Positions 1 through 10,717 of a stretch of DNA of 64,000 nt are shown here, in pieces. Numbering within the stretch: position 1 is the first letter of the stretch; every line of letters starts with the position of its first letter. Source of the stretch: Halocafeteria seosinensis (taxonomy: Eukaryota; Sar; Bigyra; Bicosoecida); the NCBI GenBank assembly GCA_001687465.1, contig LVLI01001229.1:34692-98691 (forward strand), read 5' to 3'. The notes below the pieces were generated by a model, which saw only the letters and a program-made list of their open reading frames with translations, did not search any database and was not told the origin of the DNA. Made by a program: the position numbers and the translations under genes.

Positions 1-1
1 G

Positions 2-295
2 ACGATCACTGACGATGGCTTTCGCCGGTTACCTTCCTCGATTACATGTTTGAATATGGAATCATGCTGTCAAACTACCATTACTGATAGCGCCTTCGGA
101 TATTTGAGCAGCGAGTTGACGTCTCTGAATATGCGGTCTTGCTTCCAGAGAACTGTTACAGCAGAGGTCCTCCAGTACTTTGCCAGCCTTCGGGAGCTAG
201 ATATCCGAGGATGTGACCAGCTGCCCATCAGCCGAGAGTCATTTGCCGATTTCAAGCACCTGACCTGGCTACGAGCCTCATCCGATGGAGAATAA
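2..295 (+). CDS. Leucine-rich-repeat protein, C-terminal fragment (5' end outside window)
   Basis: The frame is open from the window edge to a TAA at 293-295, so this is the last exon or 3' end of a gene that starts to the left. The roughly 97 visible residues contain about three cysteine-type leucine-rich repeats with recurring motifs such as SLNMRSC and ELDIRGC, spaced about 25-30 residues apart. This LRR style is common in F-box/AMN1-like and GALA-type proteins and in many plant and protist LRR proteins, usually for protein binding. No F-box, kinase or membrane segment is visible because the N-terminus is missing. The first ATG in frame (position 50) lies inside a repeat and is unlikely to be the true start. 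It converges on the first P450 gene, with 145 nt between the stops. The LRR assignment is fairly secure; the function is unknown. Confidence 0.6.
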   Translation, partial: TITDDGFRRLPSSITCLNMESCCQTTITDSAFGYLSSELTSLNMRSCFQRTVTAEVLQYFASLRELDIRGCDQLPISRESFADFKHLTWLRASSDGE

Positions 296-440
296 ACTGC
301 GCTTCATAGTAATGGCAGCTTGGGGAGGAGCTAGGTATCCTATCCTACGACGGTGTTTATTTATCACTGTCCTGGAATTGTGAGCCTACGCCGTACTCTT
401 GCCCACGGATGGTTTTTCGTCGGATAGCTGAGCAAAGCAT

Positions 441-2813
441 TCAGTCTCCTTCTGAGAGACGAGCTCTAACTTGTATCATGAGACCGTGTTTTATCGGAAG
501 AGTAAGACTGTCTTCGTAAGTAACGGATTCTTTATCTACCAGGTGCAGATGGTAGCGCTGTGTTTGTTAGGAAGCAACGTCACTTCAAACAGTTGAGCTC
601 AGCAGCTCAGCAGCAATTACATGATTACCTACCTTGTATATAGCGGCCAATACCGTAGTCGCCTCGAATACAGCCATGTACTGGCCTAGGCACGTTCTAG
701 GGCCCGCCTGGAACACTGGGTACCGAAACATTGAAGGCTTGGGCTCATCGACGAATCTGAGAATTACAGTGTCCTCATTCGACGTTCGAAGGAATACTGG
801 CTTGGAACAGCGACTCACCTCTGTGGTGCAAATTTGGTCGGATTGTCCCAAATGGAACCCATACGCCCCATTACATAGGGCATGTATATAACATTGGAGC
901 CTGCTGGTAACACAGTTCCGTCCGGAAGGGTATCGTCATCTACCACGCGTTTCAGATTGGTTGGTACTGATGGATACAGACGGAGGGCTTCTTTCACTAC
1001 AGCAGATACATAACTGCATGCGACACCTTCTATTTTTCTGAACTATCAGGAAAATTACAGAGACAACTTACGTCATCTGTCGAGTCTGGTCGTACGTGGG
1101 CACGGGCTCGTCTCCCAGTACTTCATCTATTTCCTTCCGCATCTGTATCGCCGCTAATTTGGAGTATACGTGAAATGGCCCGCACGAATAAGATACGCAA
1201 TTTTACCTTTGCTTCTACCTCGGGATGCTGTGCAACCAAGAAAACTGTCCAACTCATTGCTTGTGCAGTGGTGTCTCTGTCACCGGTTTCGTATATAAAA
1301 GTCATCTCAGTTCAACATTTTGCAAAAGGGTAAAGCTTACCTCCCGGCTAGAAGAAGATTCATGACCACGTCTCTCAAGCCCTTTTCACTAAAGGCTTGT
1401 TCCCCATCCGTGTTTTCAGCCTTGAGGAATCTAGAGAGAGCATCCTGTTTGGTGTGATATGTTTCGTCGTTCCTTCTTTGCCGAATCATGTCGTACGTAT
1501 AGTCATCCAATACCTGAGAGGCAGAAAAGATAAGGAAGGGTACTACTCGTATTGGCAAGACTAATGGCTTACTTTGACCAGGCTTCGAAGTCGAATGGTG
1601 GTGGGATCAAAGTGGACTTTCCATTTCCAAAGTGGGTCATCCATCCGCATCTTGACAAGGTGTTGAACTCTGCAACGCCCTTTAGGATATAGCTAAACCA
1701 ACAACACTAAGACAACGTCTTTTGTTTCATCGCCATACTCGTTGAACGACTCTGCAAAAGGATTATCCGGATTTTCCATAGAATTAATGTTCACTCCAAA
1801 TGCAATTTCCCCAATGGAGTCCAGGGTAAAGCGATGGAAGAAATTATGCAGATCCAAAGCAGTTCCCTGCTGTAAAGCAGTTTGGAGTTCCTGTATAATA
1901 GCAGACGATACTCGCATGGATTTGCTATACCGCAAAACACATTCATAGCATACTCACATCATCGAGATACTTTACATGGCCCCTGAACGTGGTTTCCATT
2001 TTGCTCCGGAATTCTCTTGCGGAGAACATCGGTGAGAGCAGTTTCCGTTGTTGTCTCCATTTTTCTCCATCGACGTTGAAAATACCTGAAAGGAGCATAC
2101 TTTCAATGTACAGCCGTTCCTTTCGGCGAACAGAAGTGTACGAACCATCTCCCAGTAGTTCCTCCATAAACCCGTGGAATTCTGGACCCTTGATGTAGTT
2201 CTGTGCACAGCATCTCCATTCACATTACATTAACAAGAGCTCAAAGGAGTGATTATCTGAGCGATTGGCACATACAGAAAAATTTGTTCTCAAAATATGC
2301 TCGAGACACTCCGGTTTGAAAACGAAAGCGGTTCGCGGCTTCAGCGGCATTTTGATTTGAAACGTTTCACCCTTGAACTGAAGCGCAGAAGCAAACAATT
2401 GGATCCCGGTCAAGTTCTTCATCACCAGAGAGTATCCCCTTAGGTACTTACGACATCTGTGGCATAGTAGGCGAACATTCTCAAGCGGTCTTTGGCAACC
2501 ACTGGCAACAAAGGTAAGTTGCAAATGAATGGCCATTCAAAGAATCCCGAACAGTTCATACGCTGCGAGGAATATCAAACCAATACTATTATAAGAATGC
2601 CAATATATCCTCAAAACCAAGAATGAGCTGAATCACGTAGAATACCCGCTATACGAGAAGGGATAAGATAATTCGTACCATGCGCTGGAAATATTGATTC
2701 ACCACGGAGGCCAATGCTATCGTTACCAGTAGTAGCACAGCATTTTGTGCCGTGCACAGAGAGTACGATATCCCATACAATCGCTGCACAAGGTCAAATA
2801 TCCTTAATTGCAT
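441..2813 (-). CDS. Cytochrome P450, CYP86-like fatty acid omega-hydroxylase type (13 exons)
   Basis: I could join 13 exons with GT..AG introns: 2813-2679, 2562-2452, 2377-2276, 2200-2146, 2085-1958, 1890-1739, 1669-1573, 1513-1341, 1276-1207, 1142-1072, 1013-819, 756-633 and 557-441. Together they make 1530 nt, or 509 residues, the normal P450 length. The start is the ATG before MQLRIFD, which matches the start of the neighbouring paralogue and is followed by an N-terminal membrane anchor (AVLLLVTIALASVV). P450 hallmarks are present: the I-helix AGRDTTAQ (split by an intron), the ExxR motif EALR, and the heme-binding [10 protein letters not shown] with its cysteine ligand. The stretch around LPDGTVLPAG and YMPYVMGR is typical of CYP86/CYP52/CYP704-like fatty acid hydroxylases. 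The expected role is NADPH-dependent oxidation of a fatty chain at the ER; the substrate is inferred from family resemblance only. Introns are 58-116 nt. Confidence 0.85.
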
Positions 2814-3343
2814 TATTGCGGACGGGACCTGGCTTCCGACTCTCCAAGAAAGGGACTGCACAACCGCGAGGGTGAGGACGCAACTCGTCCAATTTTCTGC
2901 GTACTGTAGGGCTTTCGTAGAGGGGAATGAATTGCCAAACCAAGTGGGGCATGAATGCACTACCTGGTACTATCGAATCATGACAAATCCAGCGTCGTCC
3001 CGAACACCATACCAACATTTCTGTGACCTGGGAACTTCAAGAACGCGTCCTCGAAGGAACGGGATTGTACCACACTGGAATTGTGAGCGAGTACTTCAGA
3101 AATCATCGGGCATTACCCCAGAATTTGGGACGAGTATTCAGCACTCAATATGTTGTTGAAGGGTGGTATGAACTGTAAGTAGTGACTCGTGAGTTTCGCT
3201 GTTACAAGTAATTTGTGCATTCCTTCGTCAGACAGAATCTTTTACATTGGGGGAGTTAATAAAGGTAGAGCCAATGCAAACTGATATAGTATTTGATAGG
3301 GATTTCATATGTAAAGTGAATCGAGAGTCGCAGAATCCCGTTA
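2814..3343. other. Intergenic spacer between the two P450 genes
   Basis: About 530 nt separate the start of the first P450 from the stop of the second. It should hold the promoter of the 441-2813 gene and the 3' end of the 3344-5708 gene. A 135-codon open frame on + (2752-3159) overlaps the first exon of the P450 antisense and shows no recognisable domain. I see no clear TATA box or other element. Confidence 0.4.
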
Positions 3344-5708
3344 TTAAGGTCGAGGAAGCACTCGTACTTGCAGGCCGTGTTTCATCGGCAGTGTCAGACT
3401 CTTATCGTACTCAACGGAATTCTTATCTACCAAACGGAGATGATAATGCTGTAATGCATGCGAGAATTAGTCTCAACCAAACAGTGACAAAAGAACAGCA
3501 CAACTACCTACCTTGTACATAGCAGATAACACTGTTGTCGCCTCGAACACAGCCATGTGCTGGCCTAAACATGTACGTGGCCCAGCTTGAAATACAGGAT
3601 ATCGGAACATGGATGGTTTAGGATCATCCACAAACCTGCTCATGAAAGTATTCGGTCAATTTAAGAAAAGCGCCTGGCAGCACAAAAGCATAGGAGAAGT
3701 CTCACCTTTGGGGATTAAAAGTCAGTGGTGCTTCCCAAACTGAGTTTAGTCGTCCCATGGCATATGGCATGTATAACACATTGGAGCCAGCCGGCACGAA
3801 GGTGCCGTCTGGAAGTCTGTCATCATTTACTGCCATTTTCACATTACTTGGTACTGAAGGGTACAGTCGAAGTGTTTCTTTAAGTACTGCAGCCACGTAT
3901 CTGCGAGAAGACGCTATGGCTCACTCTGTGATCGGCTAGCATAGCAATGACTTACTTCATCTGTCGAGTCTGGTCGTACGTAGGGATTTCAGTATCACCA
4001 AGCACTTCATCAATTTCTTTTCGCATCTGCGCATATTGAAAAAGGTGCATAGTTTCCATCAGGTAGGAAGGGATGGAACAAAGGCTACCTTTTCTTCCAC
4101 CTCCGGGTGTTGACTGATCAGGAAAACTGCCCAACTTAGGGCTTGCGCAGTAGTATCCCTGCGACCAAAGAAATTAACATTGGATGAAATCTATTCCCTA
4201 CAACAAAAGTCTTACCTTCCAGCTATCAGGAAACTCATGACTACGTCTCTCAAACCCTTCTCAGTGAACGCTTGCTCACCGGTTTCCGTTTCAGCCTTCA
4301 AGAACCTGGATAGTGCATCGTTCTTGGTACGATATGTCCCATCTTTCCTTCGTTGCCGGATGATTTCGTAAGCATAGTCGTCCATTACCTTTGCCAGTAA
4401 AGCTAGTGTCAAAGCGCATACCGAAGCACTGTTATCCGTTCCACGAGCATGGGACTTACTTGCACAAGACCCCGCAGCCGGATAGTTTTTGGATCGAAAT
4501 AGTAAGTTAATTTCCAGAGAGGATCGTCGAATCTTGCCTTAATCAAACGCTGAACCCTGCAACACCAAAAGTAGCAGAATCCACGTACCGACCGAATTGA
4601 CAGTCTATCTTCTCCATACTCATTAAAAGAATTTGCGAATGGCGTGTCCTGATTCTCCATGGAGTTGATGTTGACTCCGAAAGCAATTTCCCCAATGGAG
4701 TCCAACGTGAAGCGATGAAATAAGTTGTGGATATCCATGGTTGCTCCTTGTTGCGAGGTCTTGTTAAGTTCCTGAAAAAGAATAGATTCTCATGTAAAGC
4801 ATTCTTCAACCCCTTGCAAAAAACGAAGCCACATTACCTTGTGAAAATATTCCATGTGACTCCTGAAGGTATTTTCCATCTTATTCCGAAATTCTCTTGC
4901 GGAGAACATATAAGATGCCAGCTTTCTTTGACGCCTCCACTTTTCTCCGTCTACGTTGAAAATTCCTGTAGAAGCAATCCACCAGAGCATGCGAGACACA
5001 CGTCACAATCTCTGGAAAACGGAACGAACCATCGCCTAGGAGCTCCTCCATTATCGTATAAAATACTGGGCCTTTGACATAGTTCTGAACGCCACATGAG
5101 CAATCCCGCGCGTTTGTCAAGTAAAACTTCGGTAACAACTTCTCGTAGGGATGGCACTTACGGAAAATTTGGTGTCGAGTATGTGCTCAACGCAATCAGG
5201 TCTCAGAACGACAAGTGTGCGTGGTTTTAACGGGATCTTGACTTGGAAGGTTTTACCTTTGAACTGCGAGCATACACACCCTACGAATAGCTACTCTCCA
5301 CTTTGTCCCAAACCACACCCAATACAATATGGTATACTTACAACGTCGGTAGCATAGTGCGTAAGCGTTTTTAAAGGGTCTTCCATGATGGTCGCCAAGA
5401 TAGGCAGATTGCTGATGAATGGCCATTCGAAGAATCCCGGACAATTAACACGCTGTAACGAATCATTAACATGGCCAGGTTATCTCAAATCTGTTCATCA
5501 TACCCTAGGTGGATCGAAGATTTGCACAAAAGATTCCATCCCGCACCCCGAAACCAAGAAGCAGTCTTACCATGCGTTGAAAATATTGGCTCACCAAGGA
5601 CGCGATCCCAATCGTCCCCAGAATTAGAAGCAGCTGATGGACGGAGAAAAACGACCAGAACATCCCGTATATCCTCTGGCCAAAGGCCACTGTCCACGTA
5701 TCCGGCAT
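3344..5708 (-). CDS. Cytochrome P450, CYP86-like, tandem paralogue (13 exons)
   Basis: Exons 5708-5571, 5452-5342, 5263-5162, 5084-5030, 4965-4838, 4771-4620, 4556-4460, 4388-4216, 4158-4089, 4026-3956, 3900-3706, 3635-3512 and 3448-3344 join to 1521 nt (506 residues). All twelve intron positions and phases equal those of the 441-2813 gene, and eleven of the thirteen exons have identical length, so the two arose by tandem duplication. Motifs seen are an N-terminal membrane anchor ([14 protein letters not shown]), the I-helix AGRDTTAQ, the ExxR motif ETLR, MPYAMGR, and the heme loop [10 protein letters not shown]. The start is the ATG before MPDTW; an upstream in-frame ATG at 5780 would add 24 residues that the paralogue lacks. 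The likely role is ER-bound fatty acid (omega) hydroxylation; the precise substrate cannot be read from sequence. One donor is the atypical GTTCGT, and both copies keep it. Confidence 0.85.
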
Positions 5709-6086
5709 GAGGAGGGTCGCAGGTTGAAGTTTGAAAACTCGAGCGATTGAGCTAGTATTAGCGCGTCTCTTTCCAAACAAAACGAGATTTCAGAGGCAAT
5801 AAAAAATACCTATGCCATTGCGGGGTCTATATCTGTCTATGGTATGGACTGCGTCCGGCTGCGCGGCAGAATGCCGCACCGTACAATCTTTCCTTCAGGT
5901 TCTGAGGGCAGGAATCCACTTTGCGGCAACGAAAGCGAGGAGTGTGCAATAGAGAGTAAGTATAATATGGCCGGGTAATTCTTATCGTAGTGGTTCGTTT
6001 TCAATATAAGGAAACAATGTGGAGACAAATCTGAAAATTATTACCAATCTCTTGTTCAAGGTGTAGTATCTTCTTCGTTGGTGCAC
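5709..6086. other. Spacer upstream of the second P450
   Basis: This stretch holds the 5' flank of the 3344-5708 gene. I found no open frame with recognisable content, no RNA gene and no repeat. Confidence 0.4.
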
Positions 6087-7094
6087 CTAGAAGCTATGGA
6101 AGGTCGGTAGGTTGCTGGAAGTACTTGAGGCGACTGCCCGTACTGGTGCAATCTCTACCGCATGTTTGCTTAGTGCAGTGCCGTTGCGTTTGAAAGAATA
6201 AAGACTCATCGTCGTGTAGTGAGTGGGAAAAGTTTGCTTCCAATCATTTCCGTTTACAACTAGGACTTCGTCTTCCGTGGTTGTTCGGTAACCGAATCCA
6301 GGGAGCATCTGAAGGAAAAATGCAACAATATGTCCCACAGTATCGTCAGTGCATCCTCAGGAAATGCTATTTTCTCCAGAACCGTGGTGCAGTGGGCTCC
6401 CGATTCAAAACTACAGTATTTGCTTGTATTCGTGCGGAGAGCTGACCTGAGTTCAGCTGTAGAATTCCAGCCATGACATTGGCGACGTTACCAGGTACCT
6501 GTTCCCTCGACAGAAATACAACGAGTTTTAAGCACAATTACAATTGCACAACGTCCAATGCTTCTATTGCGTCGGACTCATTCCGACCTCCATGTGTCAC
6601 ATCACCGTCGAAGCAAGGACAGGCTCCAGACCCACTTAGCACAACAAGCATCAAAGCTCCAAGAGTTTCCCATCAAGGCTTCTAAAGGATGAAGAGTCTC
6701 CTCCGATCGATATGCGCTCCTAAACATTGGTATGACGGTTATATCTGTATGCCGCAGAAAGTGGTTTTTGTCCCCTGTAGCACTCCCTCGTAAGAGGAAT
6801 TCAATCCCGTTCGGCTCTTCAAGTCATTCGGCAGTTCCAAGGTGTCCATGGTGAGAGGCTTATCCGGGAAATACTGATAGTTGCGTCGACACAAAGGTGA
6901 TTCACGCAAGTCCAGAGTACATCTTTTTCCATCCAACTTAGGTGTTCATTACTGGTCCGGCTTGCGGACTGGTTGGAGTGACGAGCACCAGCACCACCTG
7001 TTACTGCCCGGTATTGCACCCAGAATAGAGAATTTCAGAAGACCGAAACTACCCCGCGAAGCTGGCAAAATAACCATCACTTACTGGTATTCAT
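6087..7094 (-). other. Possible split or decayed gene, unidentified
   Basis: Several protein-like segments lie in different minus-strand frames: about 6936-6739 (a Cys/Arg-rich stretch with ESPLCRRNYQYF), 6660-6541 (with SGSGACPCFDGD), 6480-6300 (with CHGWNSTAELRS and FPEDALTILWD) and 6338-6087 (with SLYSFKRNGTAL, ending in a stop). An ATG at 7094 is followed within ten bases by a consensus donor GTAAGTG, and short introns could link some segments, as in the nearby P450 genes. I could not build one convincing splice model and recognise no family. The segment near 6764-6808 also contains the upstream element shared with the receptor genes, so part of this region may be the 5' flank of gene A instead. 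It could be a real small gene, a pseudogene or chance. Confidence 0.25.
6764..6808 (+). promoter_or_regulatory. Copy of conserved upstream element, gene A
   Basis: A run starting GTTTTTGTCCCC, followed by CCCTCGTAA and AATTCAATCCCG, resembles the 44-nt block found upstream of genes B, C and D. It lies 452 nt before the ATG at 7216. The match to the B copy (CCCTTCGTAA, then ATTC) needs a small insertion, so this is the weakest of the four copies. Confidence 0.3.
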
Positions 7095-7215
7095 TGCGTC
7101 AGCGTCGCTTGGCTGGTGCAAGTTGCTTCTGAAGGTCCCACAAAACTGGAGAGTGGAGGATTCGAATCGTTGGGTGGCTCAGCTATCACGAAGAGAAAAA
7201 AAAAATAATTTGAAA

Positions 7216-9279
7216 ATGAAGCCAAAGGAACGGAGGATGTTGTACTGTACTATCAGCGTTTTTAACAAGCTCTCGGAGCGGCAGCGCCGACAAAAGATGT
7301 CTATTTACAGAATGGTAGTGACCGTACTGATATTGGGTTTCATGGCTTTGGTTCAGAATGCTCCAAGAAAAGAAGAGACTCAAGAAGGCGATTTCTTCCG
7401 TCGTGACGGCAATGCTGATTGGAGAAAGGCAATGATTGCAGAGTCATTCCAGGATAATTTCCCAGAACCACCAGACTCTCGGTATACAAATTCTTCTGAT
7501 GCGACGCCATGTTGGAACGCTTCCTTGTACTGGTTGTTTGCGATGCCTCTAGTACTTCGGTCACAGACGTCGCTATCCACGACTATTACAGTAGCTATGC
7601 TGTTCATACTGCTGAATGCAACTTCCAGGAACGCAGTTCCGGAAACTGACCTGCGAGACGCGATAACTGCGGGCAATCAATCATGCTTTCTGTACAGCCA
7701 CCAATCTGGTCTGTTCCAGTTGGCTTGCCACGTGAACTGGCTTGACTTCGGCTATGACAACAACACCTACATATCGCTGCGATCCGCCGAGACGTTTGAA
7801 GGAAACGACTACACAATTGACCTCCATGGAATAGACCAGTTCTCCGGTATGTTTGTTTCTGACCTTCAGGAGCATGCATACCCTATGAATAGTATACCAG
7901 TCATTCGTAATCTGCACATGAAGCGAGGCAGTACAAGTTATATGGGTGGTTTCGTGGTCCGTTCGAATCAACGGTACATACGAGTGCACTCTTGTAGTTC
8001 TTCAGGTGAAACTCGCGGAGGCACGACTTCAGAGGGTTTAGAGTTCGGTGGAGGCGGTATTTGTGGAGCTCGCTGCGGAGAGGAGGGGCAAGTAGAGATA
8101 GTTGGTTGCTGGTCCAGCGGGAACATTGTCGGTATTCGTGCAGGTGGTATAGCAGGGCATCATGTTGGGGGCAACTTTGGTGTCGTCAACATATCGCATT
8201 GCAGTTCCAGCGGGCGAGTAGAGGCAGATCAGGGAGGAGGTCTTGTTGGTAGATTTGCAGGTCATGACAACGGAGAGGTCTACATTTTTCAGTCGTACTC
8301 CACAGGCGATATCACTGGATGGCGGTGCGGAGGTATTGCAGGGAGTCAAGCAGGTTCTCGTTCTGCACTTGTGTCCGTGTCGCAGTGCTTTTCGGTAGGT
8401 AATATCGAAGGAAGTGACGCAGGTGGTCTTCTTGGAGGCGCTGCTGGTTGGGAGGGTACTGTCAGAGTGATAGATTCTTATTCACGCGGAGTAATTAAAG
8501 AATCGGGAGAAACTGGAGGCATTTGCGGATTCCATGCTGGGGCTGATGGAGGCGGTGTGTTTGTTGAGAATTGTTATGCTTCAGGAAGTGTTGAGAATCC
8601 TAGCCACAATGGAGGCTTGCTAGGTAGCATCGATGCTAACCCGGGGAAAGTCGAAATTGTGTACTGTGTTTTCTCATCTGGTAAAGATTCGGGGGCCAGC
8701 ATGATCGGACGTAACCAAGGGGCAGTGAGTGCAAGTTTAGGCAATTCAGCAAACCTGAATGACATTCAAGGGAGGCTCTATTTTTTTAACGGCTCAAGAA
8801 GGTGGTCGACTGATCATTGGAGCATCGGGAAAGCTAGTGAGCCCGAGATACTTTCGCAATCGTCTAGCCAGGATTTACCCATACTTCGTTTTCAGCTTCC
8901 GTCTGCCAGTCCAACAGTTACTAGCACTCCGACTGGTTCTAGTGAGTCGACGGAATCACCCACAGCTTCGTCGTCAATCTCAGCATCTTCCGAATGGACA
9001 GCGTCACCCACAACTTCCCCGTCTAGCTCAGTCTCTTCGGATCGGACAACATCACCCACGCATTCACCTTCTGGCTCAGCATCAGCAAGGAGCGCTTCTC
9101 CTCCAATTGAGTCTCGACAGCATACGCTGAACCCAGAGCATACGGTTTCATCGGCGCCTTCCCGGTTTCGTAGTGCACAATCGCCCAACTATAGCTCGAA
9201 TTTGCACGGGTCACAATTCTCTCGTAAGAAACCATTACAGGTACAGCGGGGACAGCGTGCCATCCAAGCAGACCAGTGA
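7216..9279 (+). CDS. Gene A: GLUG-module protein with S/T/P tail, no C-terminal receptor part
   Basis: The frame is open from 7123, but its first codon is TTG, so I take the first ATG at 7216; ATGs at 7297 and 7543 are alternatives. Each alternative precedes a hydrophobic signal-like stretch: MSIYRMVVTVLILGFMAL at 7297, and TTITVAMLFILLNA after 7543, just before the first module. One GLUG module follows, about 7647-8905. It has a D-L-R...C start cap, at least seven coils of the type GGIxGxxAG...CxSxGxI, the GGICGARCG pair, and the end cap RRWSTDHWS...LPILRFQL. GLUG repeats are known from surface and secreted proteins and are expected to fold as a beta-helix. The rest is a Ser/Thr/Pro tail of about 125 residues and a stop where homologues continue into mod2, REJ or the transmembrane part. 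It may be a secreted short form or a truncated copy. Confidence 0.65.
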   Translation: MKPKERRMLYCTISVFNKLSERQRRQKMSIYRMVVTVLILGFMALVQNAPRKEETQEGDFFRRDGNADWRKAMIAESFQDNFPEPPDSRYTNSSDATPCWNASLYWLFAMPLVLRSQTSLSTTITVAMLFILLNATSRNAVPETDLRDAITAGNQSCFLYSHQSGLFQLACHVNWLDFGYDNNTYISLRSAETFEGNDYTIDLHGIDQFSGMFVSDLQEHAYPMNSIPVIRNLHMKRGSTSYMGGFVVRSNQRYIRVHSCSSSGETRGGTTSEGLEFGGGGICGARCGEEGQVEIVGCWSSGNIVGIRAGGIAGHHVGGNFGVVNISHCSSSGRVEADQGGGLVGRFAGHDNGEVYIFQSYSTGDITGWRCGGIAGSQAGSRSALVSVSQCFSVGNIEGSDAGGLLGGAAGWEGTVRVIDSYSRGVIKESGETGGICGFHAGADGGGVFVENCYASGSVENPSHNGGLLGSIDANPGKVEIVYCVFSSGKDSGASMIGRNQGAVSASLGNSANLNDIQGRLYFFNGSRRWSTDHWSIGKASEPEILSQSSSQDLPILRFQLPSASPTVTSTPTGSSESTESPTASSSISASSEWTASPTTSPSSSVSSDRTTSPTHSPSGSASARSASPPIESRQHTLNPEHTVSSAPSRFRSAQSPNYSSNLHGSQFSRKKPLQVQRGQRAIQADQ

Positions 9280-10717
9280 ACGGCTCTTAAAAACTGCATA
9301 CTATTGCGATAAGTATATAGAAAATGTACAACTAGAGTTGGGTTGAATGTTACCATACATCGCCGGACCGTGCTTCCAGAGTTGAAGTGTTCCAGACGCA
9401 CAAACCTACAGATAATAGTTACGAAGCTCGTATATATCATTGCTAGGGGAATTTACTTACTGCATAACATATGAATCCTCGATTATCCTCGAAATCGGTT
9501 GTTTATAAATTTCGCTTCCTCCAGCTCCGGGTATCATTTTGATGAATTGCAGCCTTGCGAGAAATGGAGTTGTGGGCGTTCGCATGGGAGTTGCCGGCTA
9601 GTTGTGGAACAAACGATACATCATTATAATGTTCCACCTATGTGCATAACGTAGTATACGATCTTACCTGCCTGTATTCCCACTAGATTGTTTAATACAA
9701 TGCTGGTGTACCTCGTTCGCAGCTGCACTGCAGCAGCTTCCCCATACACCTAGGGTACGCAAATTGAATATCGCTCGCTTCACATGCCTGGCAAGAACGG
9801 GATCGCAGAAAGTATGTGATGTCGCACTTCGGATCTATGCTACAGCGGACGACAGCATATCAGGCTGCATCCACGGTCCTCGACACGTCATTGCCTGGAC
9901 TTCGAATTTTCGAGGCAAACCAGCAACAAATAACCAATCCACACATAATCCTCAACCCGCTGGGAGGGGTGTATTTGCACTCAATATAGCTATGAGAATG
10001 TGTCCCTTTCTCATAATCCCCTTATTCACTTCGCTACAACACCGTACGACTTCCGGGGTTATTCTCCAGCAAAACCATTCCCCCGATTCCCTCGGCGACT
10101 CGTCCGTAGGGGTATACGAGCTACTCTTGTATACGGCCGGGTTGACTTACTGCGAGTTTCCCTTTGCTCCGAATGTGATGCTAACTTTCTAATCTGTTGG
10201 AATTGGGAAAAGCCTCGCACACTCACGATATCCTCAGTCTCCCCCTACGGGTCCCGAAGCGTTTTTGTTCCCCGACTGAAACCCTTCGTAAATTCTTCAA
10301 CCGGATTCCATAACCTGTTGGAACAACTCAAACCAGGACGTCCCGGCACTTGGTGCGTTGTAATATTTACTGTGTACGCGAATTGTTAAGGCGTTTCAGT
10401 ACATTACAGGGCATTTTCGGGGCCATTGTTCATGGACTGCACAGGAACTCGTCTTACGGGTCGTGTTTGATTGCATAGCACCAAGAGATTGTGTGGGACG
10501 TGTCGGCGGGAAGTCTCTCGACATTCGCCATCGCTATTCTCTACTGAGGCCATAAGAAAGTTGCCCTCTCCAGAAATCTTCGTCTCTGTACTTTGTAGGA
10601 ATTCTGCGTTGGGAGACTACTGTTAGTTGATATATCCGTCATAAACGTAAACCTATTCCTAAGAGCCGGTCGGGAAGGAGTTTCTTTCGGTTCCGGTCCG
10701 TGCAAGGTTTCCAGATT
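9280..10717. other. Intergenic A-B, homologous to the spacer before gene C
   Basis: No recognisable gene. A 142-codon frame at 9764-10192 (+) has no ATG-proximal signal or known domain and lies within sequence that aligns to the non-coding 5' flank of gene C: 9715-9737 matches 17132-17155 (TTCGCAxCTGCACTGCAGCA), and 9848-9951 resembles 17257-17360. The region is best read as a duplicated 5' flank carrying the promoter of gene B. Confidence 0.45.
10261..10304 (+). promoter_or_regulatory. Conserved 44-nt upstream element, gene B
   Basis: This 44-nt block aligns without gaps to copies at 17547-17590 and 24012-24055. Shared landmarks are TTTTT at positions 2-6, CCC at 10-12, CCC at 22-24, ATTC at 32-35 and AA at 39-40. 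It lies 457 nt upstream of the ATG at 10718. Function is not known; it may be a promoter element or simply residual homology from gene duplication. Confidence 0.4.

Noticed and set aside
2752-3159. 135-codon + frame between the P450 genes
   Set aside because: It is antisense to the first exon of the P450 gene and has no domain.
4440-4600. Extended sixth P450 exon reading through [12 protein letters not shown]
   Set aside because: Placing the donor at GTATGG right after the FNE codons restores frame in both paralogues and gives FNEVQ, matching the conserved FDDAQ-like segment of CYP86-type enzymes.
9764-10192. 142-codon open frame in the A-B spacer
   Set aside because: No recognisable domain, and the sequence aligns to non-coding flank upstream of gene C where the frame is not kept.
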